A stretch of 64,000 nt of DNA from Thalassorhabdus alkalitolerans (GTDB lineage: Bacteria > Bacillota > Bacilli > Bacillales > Marinococcaceae): the NCBI RefSeq assembly GCF_042656585.1, contig NZ_JBHSPG010000009.1; one strand, 5' to 3'. The notes under the pieces were generated by a model, which was not told the origin of the DNA, did not search any database, and worked only from the letters and a program-made list of their open reading frames with translations. Positions 32,091-39,734 of this stretch are shown here, one piece after another. Position 1 is the stretch's first letter. Each line of letters starts with the position of its first letter. The translations under genes were made by a program, and so were the position numbers.

Positions 32091-32357
32091 ATGGACAACA
32101 GAAAGATAGACAGAAAATCAGCCGAAAACTCTCAAGAGCAGATAGAGGCAAAAGCCGGGGATTACAAGAGGTTTAGTTTCATATTGCTGTCTCTTGCTGC
32201 TTTTATTACAATAGGTTTTTTTCTTCCAGATACTAACACGGGATTCACTGAGTATCCGCAAATTACGATCCTAACAGTATTTACGTTATGTGGCGCTGCA
32301 ATGGTTCTTCATAGAATAAGCATGAAATGCTGGGAAGAAAAAGATTCGAATTTATAA
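32091..32357 (+). CDS. yrhC: YrhC-like small membrane protein
   Basis: An 88-residue protein with two hydrophobic helices (FSFILLSLAAFITIGFFLP and ITILTVFTLCGAAMVLHRI) preceded by the conserved DYKRF. That pattern, and its place downstream of mtnN, match YrhC of B. subtilis. The start is the ATG at 32091 (MDNRKIDRK), with GAGGGTG upstream. The open frame continues further 5' without family similarity. The function is unknown. Confidence 0.68.
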   Translation: MDNRKIDRKSAENSQEQIEAKAGDYKRFSFILLSLAAFITIGFFLPDTNTGFTEYPQITILTVFTLCGAAMVLHRISMKCWEEKDSNL

Positions 32358-32358
32358 A

Positions 32359-32401
32359 CAAACAAGCAAGGTCCCTGAATAAGGATCTTGCTTGTTTTTT
32401 G
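32359..32401 (+). terminator. yrhC terminator
   Basis: An AACAAGCAAG/CTTGCTTGTT stem followed by TTTTTT. Confidence 0.9.
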
Positions 32402-32488
32402 TTAAGAAGAAGGAAAGTGCCTACGGTTACTGCGGTTAATAGGCTGCAACTCCTTAAAAGGAACAGAGGTAAAGGTGATTGAAAAATA

Positions 32489-33121
32489 TCAATCCACTAA
32501 AAGAGATGCCTCCTCAAGAAAATGCATCAGAATTCTTGCTGTCAGTCCCCAGATGACGTAGCTTTCATATATATAAAAATACTCTGGGATACTGCCGACA
32601 CGCCAAGAATAATTTTCACCGCCTGGTATTAAGTGATAAGGAAAACTATCCCCAGGCTTAACTTGGAGAAATACTTCATGTTTTTCTGGTTCGTTTTTTT
32701 GAAAAAAATGAAGTGGGACAGTAAACAGTTCTGCTACTTCTGCTTCATTGGCTGAAAGATTAGCACTTTCTCCAATTAAGCCAACATATGGATAGATGAT
32801 TCGGTTAAACGGCGGTACAAAACGATCGAGCGGGGCGATGATCTCTACATCCTTTTCCTCTAGCCCGACTTCTTCACAAAGCTCTCTAACCGCAGCGTAT
32901 TGTTCCGATGGGTCTTCGGGGTCTACTCTTCCTCCGGGAAAACATATTTCTCCTGGCTGGCTATTTAAATAGGGAGATCTTACTTCAAAAAGAATGTGGA
33001 GTTCTCCATCTTTTTGAATAAGAGGAATAACTACACTGAATTTTGAGGATGTTTTTTCCCCAATTACACCTTGCTTTCTTCCTAAAAGATTCTTTTTTAT
33101 AGTTTCCATGTTTTTATTCAA
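32489..33121 (-). CDS. Nudix hydrolase, CoA pyrophosphatase type (NudL/YeaB-like)
   Basis: Probably hydrolyses coenzyme A and acyl-CoA to 4'-phosphopantetheine and 3',5'-ADP. The Nudix box is complete: PGGRVDPEDPSEQYAAVREL with CEEVGL directly after. It is preceded by LNSQPGEICFPGG, the LLTKRS/G-E-IxFPGG context typical of the CoA-type subfamily. The length of 210 residues fits. It starts with TTG at 33121 behind GGAGGAG. It stands alone and is divergent from the next small gene. Confidence 0.85.
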   Translation of the reverse strand: MNKNMETIKKNLLGRKQGVIGEKTSSKFSVVIPLIQKDGELHILFEVRSPYLNSQPGEICFPGGRVDPEDPSEQYAAVRELCEEVGLEEKDVEIIAPLDRFVPPFNRIIYPYVGLIGESANLSANEAEVAELFTVPLHFFQKNEPEKHEVFLQVKPGDSFPYHLIPGGENYSWRVGSIPEYFYIYESYVIWGLTARILMHFLEEASLLVD

Positions 33122-33266
33122 ATGAGGCTCCTCCCCCTTATCATATTCTTTCTATTAAAAATTTATCTTGCAATACAAGCAGATATTATTTACCAGGATG
33201 TTTGAAAAACGACGTAAGTGGTATGAGTGTAAAAAGTGATCCTATAAAAATAGTGAGGTGATTTCA

Positions 33267-33473
33267 GTGGCAGAACAAAATAAAAAAGCTGCTTCTGAGA
33301 GTGATGCTAAGGTTTTTCGAGAAGATAAGGACAAGCAGATGGAACGTGACCAGTCAACAATGCCTGTAGATGAACTTCCTCTTGAAGAACAAAAAATTGA
33401 AGAGGAAGACCATCGCAAAAAGGATAAAACAAAAGACACATCTGCAACGGAAAAAAAGTATAGACCGTATTAA
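33267..33473 (+). CDS. Small, highly charged hypothetical protein
   Basis: A 68-residue protein made mainly of Lys, Glu, Asp and Gln (AEQNKKAASESDAKVFREDK..., ending KKYRPY), with no hydrophobic core, so probably disordered. It has a good GAGGTG site 7 bases before its GTG start and its own terminator, which argues that it is expressed. I do not recognise a family. It could be a stress or spore-associated small protein, but nothing in the sequence shows that. Confidence 0.5.
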   Translation: MAEQNKKAASESDAKVFREDKDKQMERDQSTMPVDELPLEEQKIEEEDHRKKDKTKDTSATEKKYRPY

Positions 33474-33482
33474 GGATAGAAT

Positions 33483-33515
33483 GAGAAAAAGAGGGGAACC
33501 CCCCCTCTTTTTCTC
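33483..33515. terminator. Bidirectional terminator
   Basis: A near-perfect GAGAAAAAGAGGGG/CCCCTCTTTTTCTC stem between the small charged gene and the convergent S9 peptidase gene. Confidence 0.9.
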
Positions 33516-33519
33516 ATTT

Positions 33520-35508
33520 TTAGATATATTGTTTAAACCACTTGCAAATGTGATTTAAGCGCTCCAGCCGCAATGTTGGAGGACCGCTGCGGCTTAACTC
33601 ATGATTTGCTTCTGGAAAGCGGACGAATTTCACTTCTTTTTCTAAATGCTTCAAAGCGATAAATAGCTGTTCACCTTGTTCAATTGGACAACGGTAATCC
33701 TGCTCTCCATGCAAAATTAAAAGAGGTGTGTTGACGTTTTTTACATAACGGAGAGGAGAATGGTGCCACAGCTTTTCAGGATCATCAAACAAATGATATC
33801 CAATTTCCCATTCTGTGAAGAAATAACCAATATCACTTACTCCATAGAAGCTAAGCCAATTTGAAATAGAGCGCTGGGTAACGGCAGCTTTAAAACGATC
33901 AGTGTGGCTGACGATCCAATTCGTCATAAACCCTCCATAACTTCCGCCAGTGACACCTAGTCGTTCTTGATCAATACAGTCGAAATTTTCTAGCACGTGA
34001 TCCACGGCACTCATTAGATCAGTATAATCTCTGCCTCCATAGTCTCCCCGGCAGGCATTTACAAACGTTTGCCCATATCCGTGACTTCCTCGTGGGTTTG
34101 TATAAAGTACAACGTATCCCTGAGCAGCCAACAACTGGAGCTCATGGAAAAACGTATTTCCGTACATGGCATGAGGACCACCATGTATTTCTAACACAAG
34201 AGGGTACTTTTTGCCATCCTCAAAATCAGCAGGCTTCATGATCCAGCCATGGATTTCCCAGCCGTCCTCAGCTTTTGTGGTAACGGGTTCTGGTATGGAA
34301 AGATGGACCTCTCTTAAAAATTTCTCGTTGACGTCAGTAAGGCGGATTTTTCCTCTTTCGTTTCTCCGGATCTTAAAGAAGTCTCCTGGGTTGGAAGGGT
34401 CACTGATGCCAGCGATAAATCTGTCTGTGTTTCTGTGATAAGTAAATCCAAAAACATGATTTTCTTCTTCATGAATAGTTGTTATTTCGCCTTCCATGTC
34501 CATTTGATACAATCCTGTATTGCCGTGGTCACTGGCAGTAAAGTAAATATATTCTTGTTCAAGAGACCAAACCGGCCCTGGATTGGGGCTGTTGGAACGA
34601 ATGTCGCCAATCATCGCATCGCCAATTTGAACGTCCCATTTCAGCGTCATGCAAGTTTTTTCTTTTGTATCTACGTCAATAATCCAGACTTGGTTTAGTG
34701 TAGCTCCTTTGAATTCATATTGATGACCAAAACAAGCAATTTTTTGGCCATCAGGAGACCAGTTTGGGAGAGAAAATGCACCAGTTGTATCAGTTAGCTT
34801 TGTTACTTCTCTGCTTTCAATATCTATCGTAAACAGATCTTGATGTAAGGTCCTGTCCTCATCTGTTTCCCTGTTTGCCGTAAACACTACGTGCTTGCTG
34901 TCAGGTGACCAGCTGCCAGGAGTATGGTCAAACTGTCCTGAGGTCAACTGAATAACTTTCTGGGCCTTCAGATCATACAAGGCAAGGTGATTTCGCTTTT
35001 CGTCATGGAATCCACGCATGTCGGATTTATACTTTAATCTTTCGACAACAAGCGGTTTAGGCTTTTGCTTTTTGCTGCCGTCTTCTTTTGTTTCTTCTTC
35101 AGGAACGCCGTCTGGATCCATGAGAGTGGAAAAGAGAATATAACGGCCATTAGGTGACCAGACAGGGGAATGAGCTCCATTTTTTAAAGTGGTGAGCTGT
35201 CTGGCTTCTCCGCCGCTTGTTGACATGATCCATAGCTGGGAAGTGCCGCTTCGATTAGACGAGAACACCATTTCTGAGCCATCCGGAGACCATCTTGGTG
35301 ACTGATCCTTCACTTTGCCGAATGTCCATTGAACAGGAATGTCATCTCCTAAGGTATGAATGTACAAATGAGAGCGGTATTCCTCATTTTCATCAATGTG
35401 AGTTTGGACATAAGCATACCTTTCACCGTCTGGAGAAATCTGCGGGTCTCCAACTACTGAAATTCTTTTTAAATCGTCAGCTGTAATAGGTCTTTTATTT
35501 AGTCCCAT
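33520..35508 (-). CDS. S9-family peptidase (acylaminoacyl-peptidase/prolyl oligopeptidase type)
   Basis: A cytoplasmic serine peptidase of 662 residues, similar in build to B. subtilis YuxL. The N-terminal ~400 residues form a WD40-like/TolB-type beta-propeller (repeated SPDG, as in PQISPDGERYAYV, RWSPDGSEMVFSSN, NWSPDGQKIACF). The C-terminal alpha/beta-hydrolase domain has GSHGYG, the nucleophile Ser in GVTGGSYGGFMTNW, the Asp in HGEQDYRCP and the His in EANHELSRSG. The ATG at 35508 (MGLNKRPITADDL) is chosen because AAAGGGGG precedes it; the 71 upstream codons show no similarity. No signal peptide is present. Confidence 0.93.
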   Translation of the reverse strand: MGLNKRPITADDLKRISVVGDPQISPDGERYAYVQTHIDENEEYRSHLYIHTLGDDIPVQWTFGKVKDQSPRWSPDGSEMVFSSNRSGTSQLWIMSTSGGEARQLTTLKNGAHSPVWSPNGRYILFSTLMDPDGVPEEETKEDGSKKQKPKPLVVERLKYKSDMRGFHDEKRNHLALYDLKAQKVIQLTSGQFDHTPGSWSPDSKHVVFTANRETDEDRTLHQDLFTIDIESREVTKLTDTTGAFSLPNWSPDGQKIACFGHQYEFKGATLNQVWIIDVDTKEKTCMTLKWDVQIGDAMIGDIRSNSPNPGPVWSLEQEYIYFTASDHGNTGLYQMDMEGEITTIHEEENHVFGFTYHRNTDRFIAGISDPSNPGDFFKIRRNERGKIRLTDVNEKFLREVHLSIPEPVTTKAEDGWEIHGWIMKPADFEDGKKYPLVLEIHGGPHAMYGNTFFHELQLLAAQGYVVLYTNPRGSHGYGQTFVNACRGDYGGRDYTDLMSAVDHVLENFDCIDQERLGVTGGSYGGFMTNWIVSHTDRFKAAVTQRSISNWLSFYGVSDIGYFFTEWEIGYHLFDDPEKLWHHSPLRYVKNVNTPLLILHGEQDYRCPIEQGEQLFIALKHLEKEVKFVRFPEANHELSRSGPPTLRLERLNHICKWFKQYI

Positions 35509-35921
35509 ATATTTTCCCCCTTTTCTATTGGCTCCGCTGAGATAAGCAAAAACCGTATGTATTACCTGGAATATGTTCTTCTGGGCATGACTGCAAAACG
35601 AGGACATTAGTGTACTGTTTAGCAATCTATCATTACATGTTAATTTGGCCTTTGTGCTATCAAGTATAGTAAATGTTTTAAAAAAACTCAAACAGTAAGA
35701 ATAGTTTAAATTACCATCCAAATAATACCTTCCAATAAAGCATGTATGTGTACACGAAGAAAAAGCAATTCAGTATTTGTACTATAGCTTTCCAAACTCA
35801 AGTGATCCTATACAAGATACAAACCCTGAAGCTTTCTAAGGAGATTTTAATTTTCCTGTAAGAAGATCTTCCATAAACAATGTACAATTCAGCTTCTTCA
35901 ATTACACTACTAATACAGGGT

Positions 35922-36113
35922 GATTCAAGGCCATTCAACTTATCGTTTTCATTCTACGTACGTGATGCTCTCCTGCTCATATAGTAGACCCGTTCCCACC
36001 CAAGCGGGTATATGAATAGAGTTGAATGTGGCCATTGGGTTCATGAACACTCTCCGAACACTACTCTCTCCCCTTGATGCTGCTTGCCAACTGTATGGCA
36101 AGCAGTTTTTTTT
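35922..36113 (+). ncRNA. Candidate structured non-coding RNA of unknown family
   Basis: Part of a 745-base gap. The arm GATTCAAGGCCATTCAACT (35922-35940) pairs with 36020-36041 (AGTTGAATGTGGCC, then ATTGGGTT). This makes about 18 base pairs with a 2-base and a 1-base bulge and a few G-U pairs. Inside are two smaller helices, CTAC/GTAG (35954-35987) and ACCCG/CGGGT (35988-36009), giving a three-way-junction layout. A strong terminator, CTGCTTGCCA/TGGCAAGCAG plus T8 (36080-36113), follows. A possible -10, TAATAC (35911-35916), puts the transcript start at the first paired base. No convincing ORF lies inside. It is not a family I recognise. The rest of the gap (35509-35921, 36114-36254) shows nothing. 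Confidence 0.5.
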
Positions 36114-36254
36114 CGAATTTAGGTTTACTGTTTTCTTAGGTCAGGTGTAATTGTTTGATCAGTAATGAAGATAGCAGGAAGTGGCTGGGAAGATAATAAA
36201 ATAATAGGCTCGTGATAATTTGATAAAAAAGACAGTGCCATCTTTGCACTGTCG

Positions 36255-36551
36255 TCAGGATCGAGGAGGAAATTCAAATTCAATTTCGCCCGCCTTACGG
36301 CTGTATTTTACTTGAAGGTTATGATCTTTAAAAAACCACATATCTTTTTCTTCAACATAAAACAGGTAATGATTTTTCTCTAGAGATGCTGCAGGCTCAA
36401 AGGGAGCTTCTTTTCCCACCCCAAGAGAAAATCCTGTGTGTATATGAGCATGTCCTCCGTACCTGACAAAAAACCTGATCGAATCTCCTTGTTTAAGCTC
36501 CATTTCTTCTTCAAACCATTTGAGTGCCGGCTGGCTGATTGTTATCTCCAT
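36255..36551 (-). CDS. yneR: YneR-like HesB-fold protein
   Basis: A 98-residue member of the HesB/IscA-like fold: MEITISQPALKWFEEEMELKQGDSIRFFVRYGG, then FSLGVGKE and YFYVEEKDMWFF-like residues. Unlike A-type Fe-S carriers it has no cysteine at all, so it cannot hold a cluster the usual way; this is normal for the YneR subgroup. The function is unknown. The ATG at 36551 is chosen, because the AGGAGTG site overlaps the upstream GTG at 36560. Confidence 0.8.
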   Translation of the reverse strand: MEITISQPALKWFEEEMELKQGDSIRFFVRYGGHAHIHTGFSLGVGKEAPFEPAASLEKNHYLFYVEEKDMWFFKDHNLQVKYSRKAGEIEFEFPPRS

Positions 36552-36759
36552 TTTGTTCACTCCTGAATGTTGTCATAAAGTCTATTCCATCATTATAGCG
36601 AAACTTGATCTTAAACATCAAAGAAAAGCAATGGTGGATTAGTTTTATATCAAAAACTTTTAAAAAATACACAATTTCATACTATCTCATTTCCTTTTTT
36701 GGTAATATTAAGGGAGTTTAGGATTAGGTAGTTGAATAATGTATTGATAAGGTGATCAT

Positions 36760-36909
36760 TTGTCTAGTTTATCGTTGTTGTATTACACCATAAAGAAAGA
36801 ATTTGAAGAGCGATTAGGAAGACCGCTGACAGAAGAGGAAAAAAAGGTAATTAAAGAAATGAGCGAATCGCAACTGGCAGGGGAGGCGGAAGAGCCTGAC
36901 AAAGAGTAG
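36760..36909 (+). CDS. Putative 49-residue small protein upstream of sigK
   Basis: A TTG-initiated frame with an AAGGTGAT site 6 bases upstream. The peptide starts with a short hydrophobic patch (SSLSLLYYTIKKEF). It continues with an amphipathic charged stretch (EERLGRPLTEEEKKVIKEM) and an acidic end. The codon pattern looks natural. I do not recognise a family. It lies 96 bases before sigK on the same strand and may share its transcript. Confidence 0.5.
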   Translation: MSSLSLLYYTIKKEFEERLGRPLTEEEKKVIKEMSESQLAGEAEEPDKE

Positions 36910-37005
36910 CTGTTGTATTTTCTGAAGGAAAAGGACTGGGACAGACAAAGCCACGCTTATGTTTGCATACATTGTATTAAATGCATGCAAGAGGAGGTGC
37001 GGCGT

Positions 37006-37719
37006 TTGTCCGGTGTACTTGCAGCTCTCGCTTATGCAATGAAAGAGATTCTTCTTTTTGTTTCTTATGTAAAAAATAATGCTTTCCCTCAGCCTCTTTC
37101 AAAAAAAGAAGAAAAAGAATACCTTCAAAGGATGCAGGAAGGCGACCAGCATGCTCGGAATATCCTAATTGAACATAACTTGCGCCTAGTTGCTCATATT
37201 GTAAAGAAATTTGAAAATACCAGGGAAGATACAGAAGATCTAATTTCCATAGGTACTATCGGCCTGATAAAAGGCATAGAAAGCTATTCCCCTGATAAAG
37301 GGACAAAATTAGCAACCTATGCAGCCAGGTGTGTAGAAAACGAAATCCTCATGCATTTACGTGCATTAAAAAAGGTAAAAAAAGATGTATCTCTTCACGA
37401 TCCGATTGGAAGCGACAAAGAAGGAAATGAGATTTCTCTCATCGACGTTTTACAGGAAGAGGGGCCCGATATCGCAGATGCTATCCAATTAAAAATGGAA
37501 AAAAAACAAGTCCTTGCATATTTGGATACCCTTGATAAAAGAGAAAGAGAAGTGGTTATAGGACGATTTGGTTTGGATATGCAAAAAGAAAGAACACAAA
37601 GAGAGATTGCCAAGGAGCTTGGCATTTCAAGAAGCTATGTTTCTCGTATTGAAAAACGGGCGCTGTTTAAGTTGTTTCAGGAGTTTTACAGACACCAGAA
37701 AAATTCAGGTAAATCTTAA
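37006..37719 (+). CDS. sigK: Sporulation sigma factor SigK (pro-sigma-K), uninterrupted
   Basis: The late mother-cell sigma factor. Starting at TTG 37006 (behind AAGAGGAGGTG) gives the pro-sequence MSGVLAALAYAMKEILLFVS, followed by YVKNNAFPQPL. The processing point of B. subtilis pro-SigK, after residue 20, is therefore conserved; SpoIVFB would cut there. Region 2 contains DLISIGTIGLIKGIESY and TYAARCVENEILMHLR. Region 4 contains REREVVIGRFGLD and QREIAKELGISRSYVSRIEKRAL. The gene is one continuous frame of 237 codons. In B. subtilis the skin prophage splits it into spoIVCB and spoIIIC. A CATACATT sequence (36966-36973) resembles a SigE -10 box. Confidence 0.95.
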   Translation: MSGVLAALAYAMKEILLFVSYVKNNAFPQPLSKKEEKEYLQRMQEGDQHARNILIEHNLRLVAHIVKKFENTREDTEDLISIGTIGLIKGIESYSPDKGTKLATYAARCVENEILMHLRALKKVKKDVSLHDPIGSDKEGNEISLIDVLQEEGPDIADAIQLKMEKKQVLAYLDTLDKREREVVIGRFGLDMQKERTQREIAKELGISRSYVSRIEKRALFKLFQEFYRHQKNSGKS

Positions 37720-37794
37720 TCATTAGTTGTAAAGGAGGAAGAGTGCAAAGGCTCTCCTCTTTTTATTTTGTCGAGAGGCTGCAGGGGAATGATG

Positions 37795-37834
37795 AAAAAG
37801 ACCCTCCAAAGGAAAATCCTGAGAGGGTCTTTTC
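37795..37834. terminator. Bidirectional terminator between sigK and hup
   Basis: AAGACCCTC/GAGGGTCTT stem with A-rich and T-rich flanks on both sides. Confidence 0.85.
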
Positions 37835-37850
37835 AAGTTCAATTATTATC

Positions 37851-38123
37851 TTAGTTTACGCTGTCTTTAAGCTGCTTTCCTGGGCGGAATGCAGGGTTTT
37901 TCGTAGCCGGGATTTCAATTTCTTCTCCAGTTTGCGGGTTGCGGCCTTTACGGGAAGCGCGCTCACGTACTTCAAAGCTTCCGAAGCCAACAAGCTGAAC
38001 TTTGTCGCCTTGTTTCAAAGTATCAGTAATGCTGTCGAATACTGCATCTACTGCTTTAGAAGCATCCTTTTTAGAAAGGTCTGCTTGTTCAGCTACCGCA
38101 TTAATCAAATCTGTTTTGTTCAT
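37851..38123 (-). CDS. hup: DNA-binding protein HU
   Basis: A small dimeric histone-like protein of 90 residues that bends and compacts DNA; HBsu type. It has the typical sequence MNKTDLINAVAEQADLSKKDA, FGSFEVRERAxRKGRNPQTGE and the DNA-contacting arm with the Pro in PATKNPAFRPGK. The ATG at 38123 follows GGGAG; an in-frame GTG/ATG six codons upstream is not family-like. In B. subtilis hbs lies elsewhere, near spoIVA, so its place beside sigK is a rearrangement or a second HU copy. Confidence 0.95.
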   Translation of the reverse strand: MNKTDLINAVAEQADLSKKDASKAVDAVFDSITDTLKQGDKVQLVGFGSFEVRERASRKGRNPQTGEEIEIPATKNPAFRPGKQLKDSVN

Positions 38124-38581
38124 GAAAAAACTCCCTTTCATTCCTAATTATATAGAGCTTGTACATTACAAATTTACTCTTAAAAACCCTGTCATGTCAA
38201 GTGTTTGCAGGGAAAAACGAGAAAATTGATGGTATTTGGAATCTATTATAACCAAATATTGGAGGTTTTAGTAACAGAATTATGTCGAATTTTTATTTTT
38301 ATAAAAAAATGCAGTGAAAGTAAGGGTTCCGCCGAACCAGTGTGGTGAAAGCAGAAAGCTCTAGCATCTAAAATGGGCTATTCCATTCGTTATTTTGTTT
38401 TCTGTAATGTAGCCTGTTTTTTTTCTGAACGTTACGGTCTGAAATAACAAGAGGGCATAGGCAAAATATGAAACAAGAAGGATGCTCGAAGGATACATAC
38501 ATCTATGTTTTAACTGGGAAAAGTAAAAGAGGGGACTGCTAACCAAGGAGTGTAAATCATTCTACTGATGAGTAGAGGAAA
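38124..38581. other. Gap with no supported gene
   Basis: About 460 AT-rich bases between hup and the 3' end of the mrp operon. The hup promoter must lie in its left part. I see no conserved ORF or strong hairpin before the mrp terminator. Confidence 0.5.
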
Positions 38582-38615
38582 GAAAAAAACTGGGATAGGC
38601 TTGAGCCAATCCCAG
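38582..38615 (-). terminator. Terminator of the mrp operon
   Basis: CTGGGATTGGC/GCCTATCCCAG stem on the minus strand, followed by a T-run (A-run at 38583-38589 on the plus strand). Confidence 0.85.
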
Positions 38616-38622
38616 CTGGTTT

Positions 38623-38991
38623 TCAGGAAGTCTGCTGTTTTCTTTTTTTCTTTACTTCTTCAGGATAGCTGTCTTCAAGTTCATCCATTGAGCTCTTTTC
38701 CCATAAGGAAACCCCAATACGATGTGCAGAGCGGGAAATCATTTGGGCCGCTAACGGAGCAGTCAGGAAGACGAACAAAATAACTAATAGGAATTTGGCT
38801 ACAAATAGGCCTTCAACAAGCAGAAAGTATAAAAAGGTGCCTGTCATAAGAGAGATAACCCCTAGTGTAGCGCTTTTCGTTGCCGCGTGGAGCCGTCCAT
38901 AAACATCAGGCATCCGTATAATCCCTATGGCCGCAAGGAGGCTGAAAAAAGCTCCAATGAGGACGAATATACTAATCAGTACCTCTGTCAA
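38623..38991 (-). CDS. mrpG: Mrp antiporter subunit G
   Basis: The last gene of the seven-gene Mrp operon. Three membrane helices (LTEVLISIFVLIGAFFSLLAAIGII; ATLGVISLMTGTFLYFLL; LLVILFVFLTAPLAAQMI) and the family motif RMPDVYGRLHAATKSATLG. The C-terminal tail is charged. TTG 38991 is preferred, because GGAGGTG lies 6 bases upstream; the GTG at 39000 is part of that site. It overlaps mrpF by 20 bases. Confidence 0.92.
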   Translation of the reverse strand: MTEVLISIFVLIGAFFSLLAAIGIIRMPDVYGRLHAATKSATLGVISLMTGTFLYFLLVEGLFVAKFLLVILFVFLTAPLAAQMISRSAHRIGVSLWEKSSMDELEDSYPEEVKKKRKQQTS

Positions 38992-39253
38992 TGACGACAC
39001 CTCCTTCCAGGAACTTAGCCAGGGCTACTGACCCAATGAAGGCAAGGATCCCAATGACCAGCACCACCTCAGCATATGCAGACGTACCCTGCATCATCAT
39101 TAAGACCCCAATAAAGCCGATTAACATTAGACCAAATGTGTCTAATGCAACGACACGGTCTGACATTGTCGGACCCATTACCGCACGCAGGAAACATACC
39201 CCTAGGGAAATAGCCATAATCACAAGTGAAACGAGCAAGATGATATCTAACAT
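38972..39253 (-). CDS. mrpF: Mrp antiporter subunit F
   Basis: A small hydrophobic protein (93 residues, three helices) with the conserved segment FLRAVMGPTMSDRVVALDTFG, in which the Asp residue is important in studied Mrp systems. It overlaps mrpE by one base and mrpG by 20. The gene order matches all known Mrp operons. Confidence 0.93.
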   Translation of the reverse strand: MLDIILLVSLVIMAISLGVCFLRAVMGPTMSDRVVALDTFGLMLIGFIGVLMMMQGTSAYAEVVLVIGILAFIGSVALAKFLEGGVVIDRGTD

Positions 39254-39729
39254 TAGTGGGTTACCTCCTTAATTGCTCTTTCGAAGGTATCGTGAATTTG
39301 TTTGATCGCTTCTTCTCTGTCAGGTACATGAACACTATGAATGTAAAGGATCTTACTATCTTCTGAAAAATCCATTGATAATGTACCAGGTGTTAAAGAA
39401 ATGAGAGAAGCGAGCAGTGTAACTTCCCACTCTGACTCAAGTTCAGTAGGAACAGCAACAATACCTGGTTCGATATTCATCTTCGGGCTAAGCACAATTT
39501 TGATCATATCAATGTTGGCTAAAATTAATTCTTTACTAAACAACAATATAAGCTTAAAGGCTGCGTAAACCCGCCGGATATAGAAGTCAAAGGGGACTAC
39601 ACCGCGCAGCAGCAAGAGAATGAAAATCCCGACAATATAGCCAAGGAAAAAATCGATAAGAGTAAAGCTGTTTTGCAGCAGAACCCATATGATGGCAAGA
39701 ATGACGTTTAATAAAACTTGAAATGCCAT
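39253..39729 (-). CDS. mrpE: Mrp antiporter subunit E
   Basis: A 158-residue protein: two N-terminal hydrophobic helices (VLLNVILAIIWVLLQNSF; FLGYIVGIFILLLLRG) and then a soluble part. Conserved are RRVYAAFKLILLFSKELILANIDMI and LTPGTLSMDFSEDSKILYIHS. It contributes to complex assembly and full antiport activity. Confidence 0.92.
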   Translation of the reverse strand: MAFQVLLNVILAIIWVLLQNSFTLIDFFLGYIVGIFILLLLRGVVPFDFYIRRVYAAFKLILLFSKELILANIDMIKIVLSPKMNIEPGIVAVPTELESEWEVTLLASLISLTPGTLSMDFSEDSKILYIHSVHVPDREEAIKQIHDTFERAIKEVTH

Positions 39730-39734
39730 ACCTT

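Noticed and set aside
36020..36180. Short plus-strand peptide frames near the candidate RNA at 35922-36113
   Set aside because: They lack ribosome sites and would run across the terminator hairpin.
37743..38147. Plus-strand frame of 134 codons opposite hup
   Set aside because: It is the antisense shadow of the HU gene, has no ribosome site and runs through a terminator.
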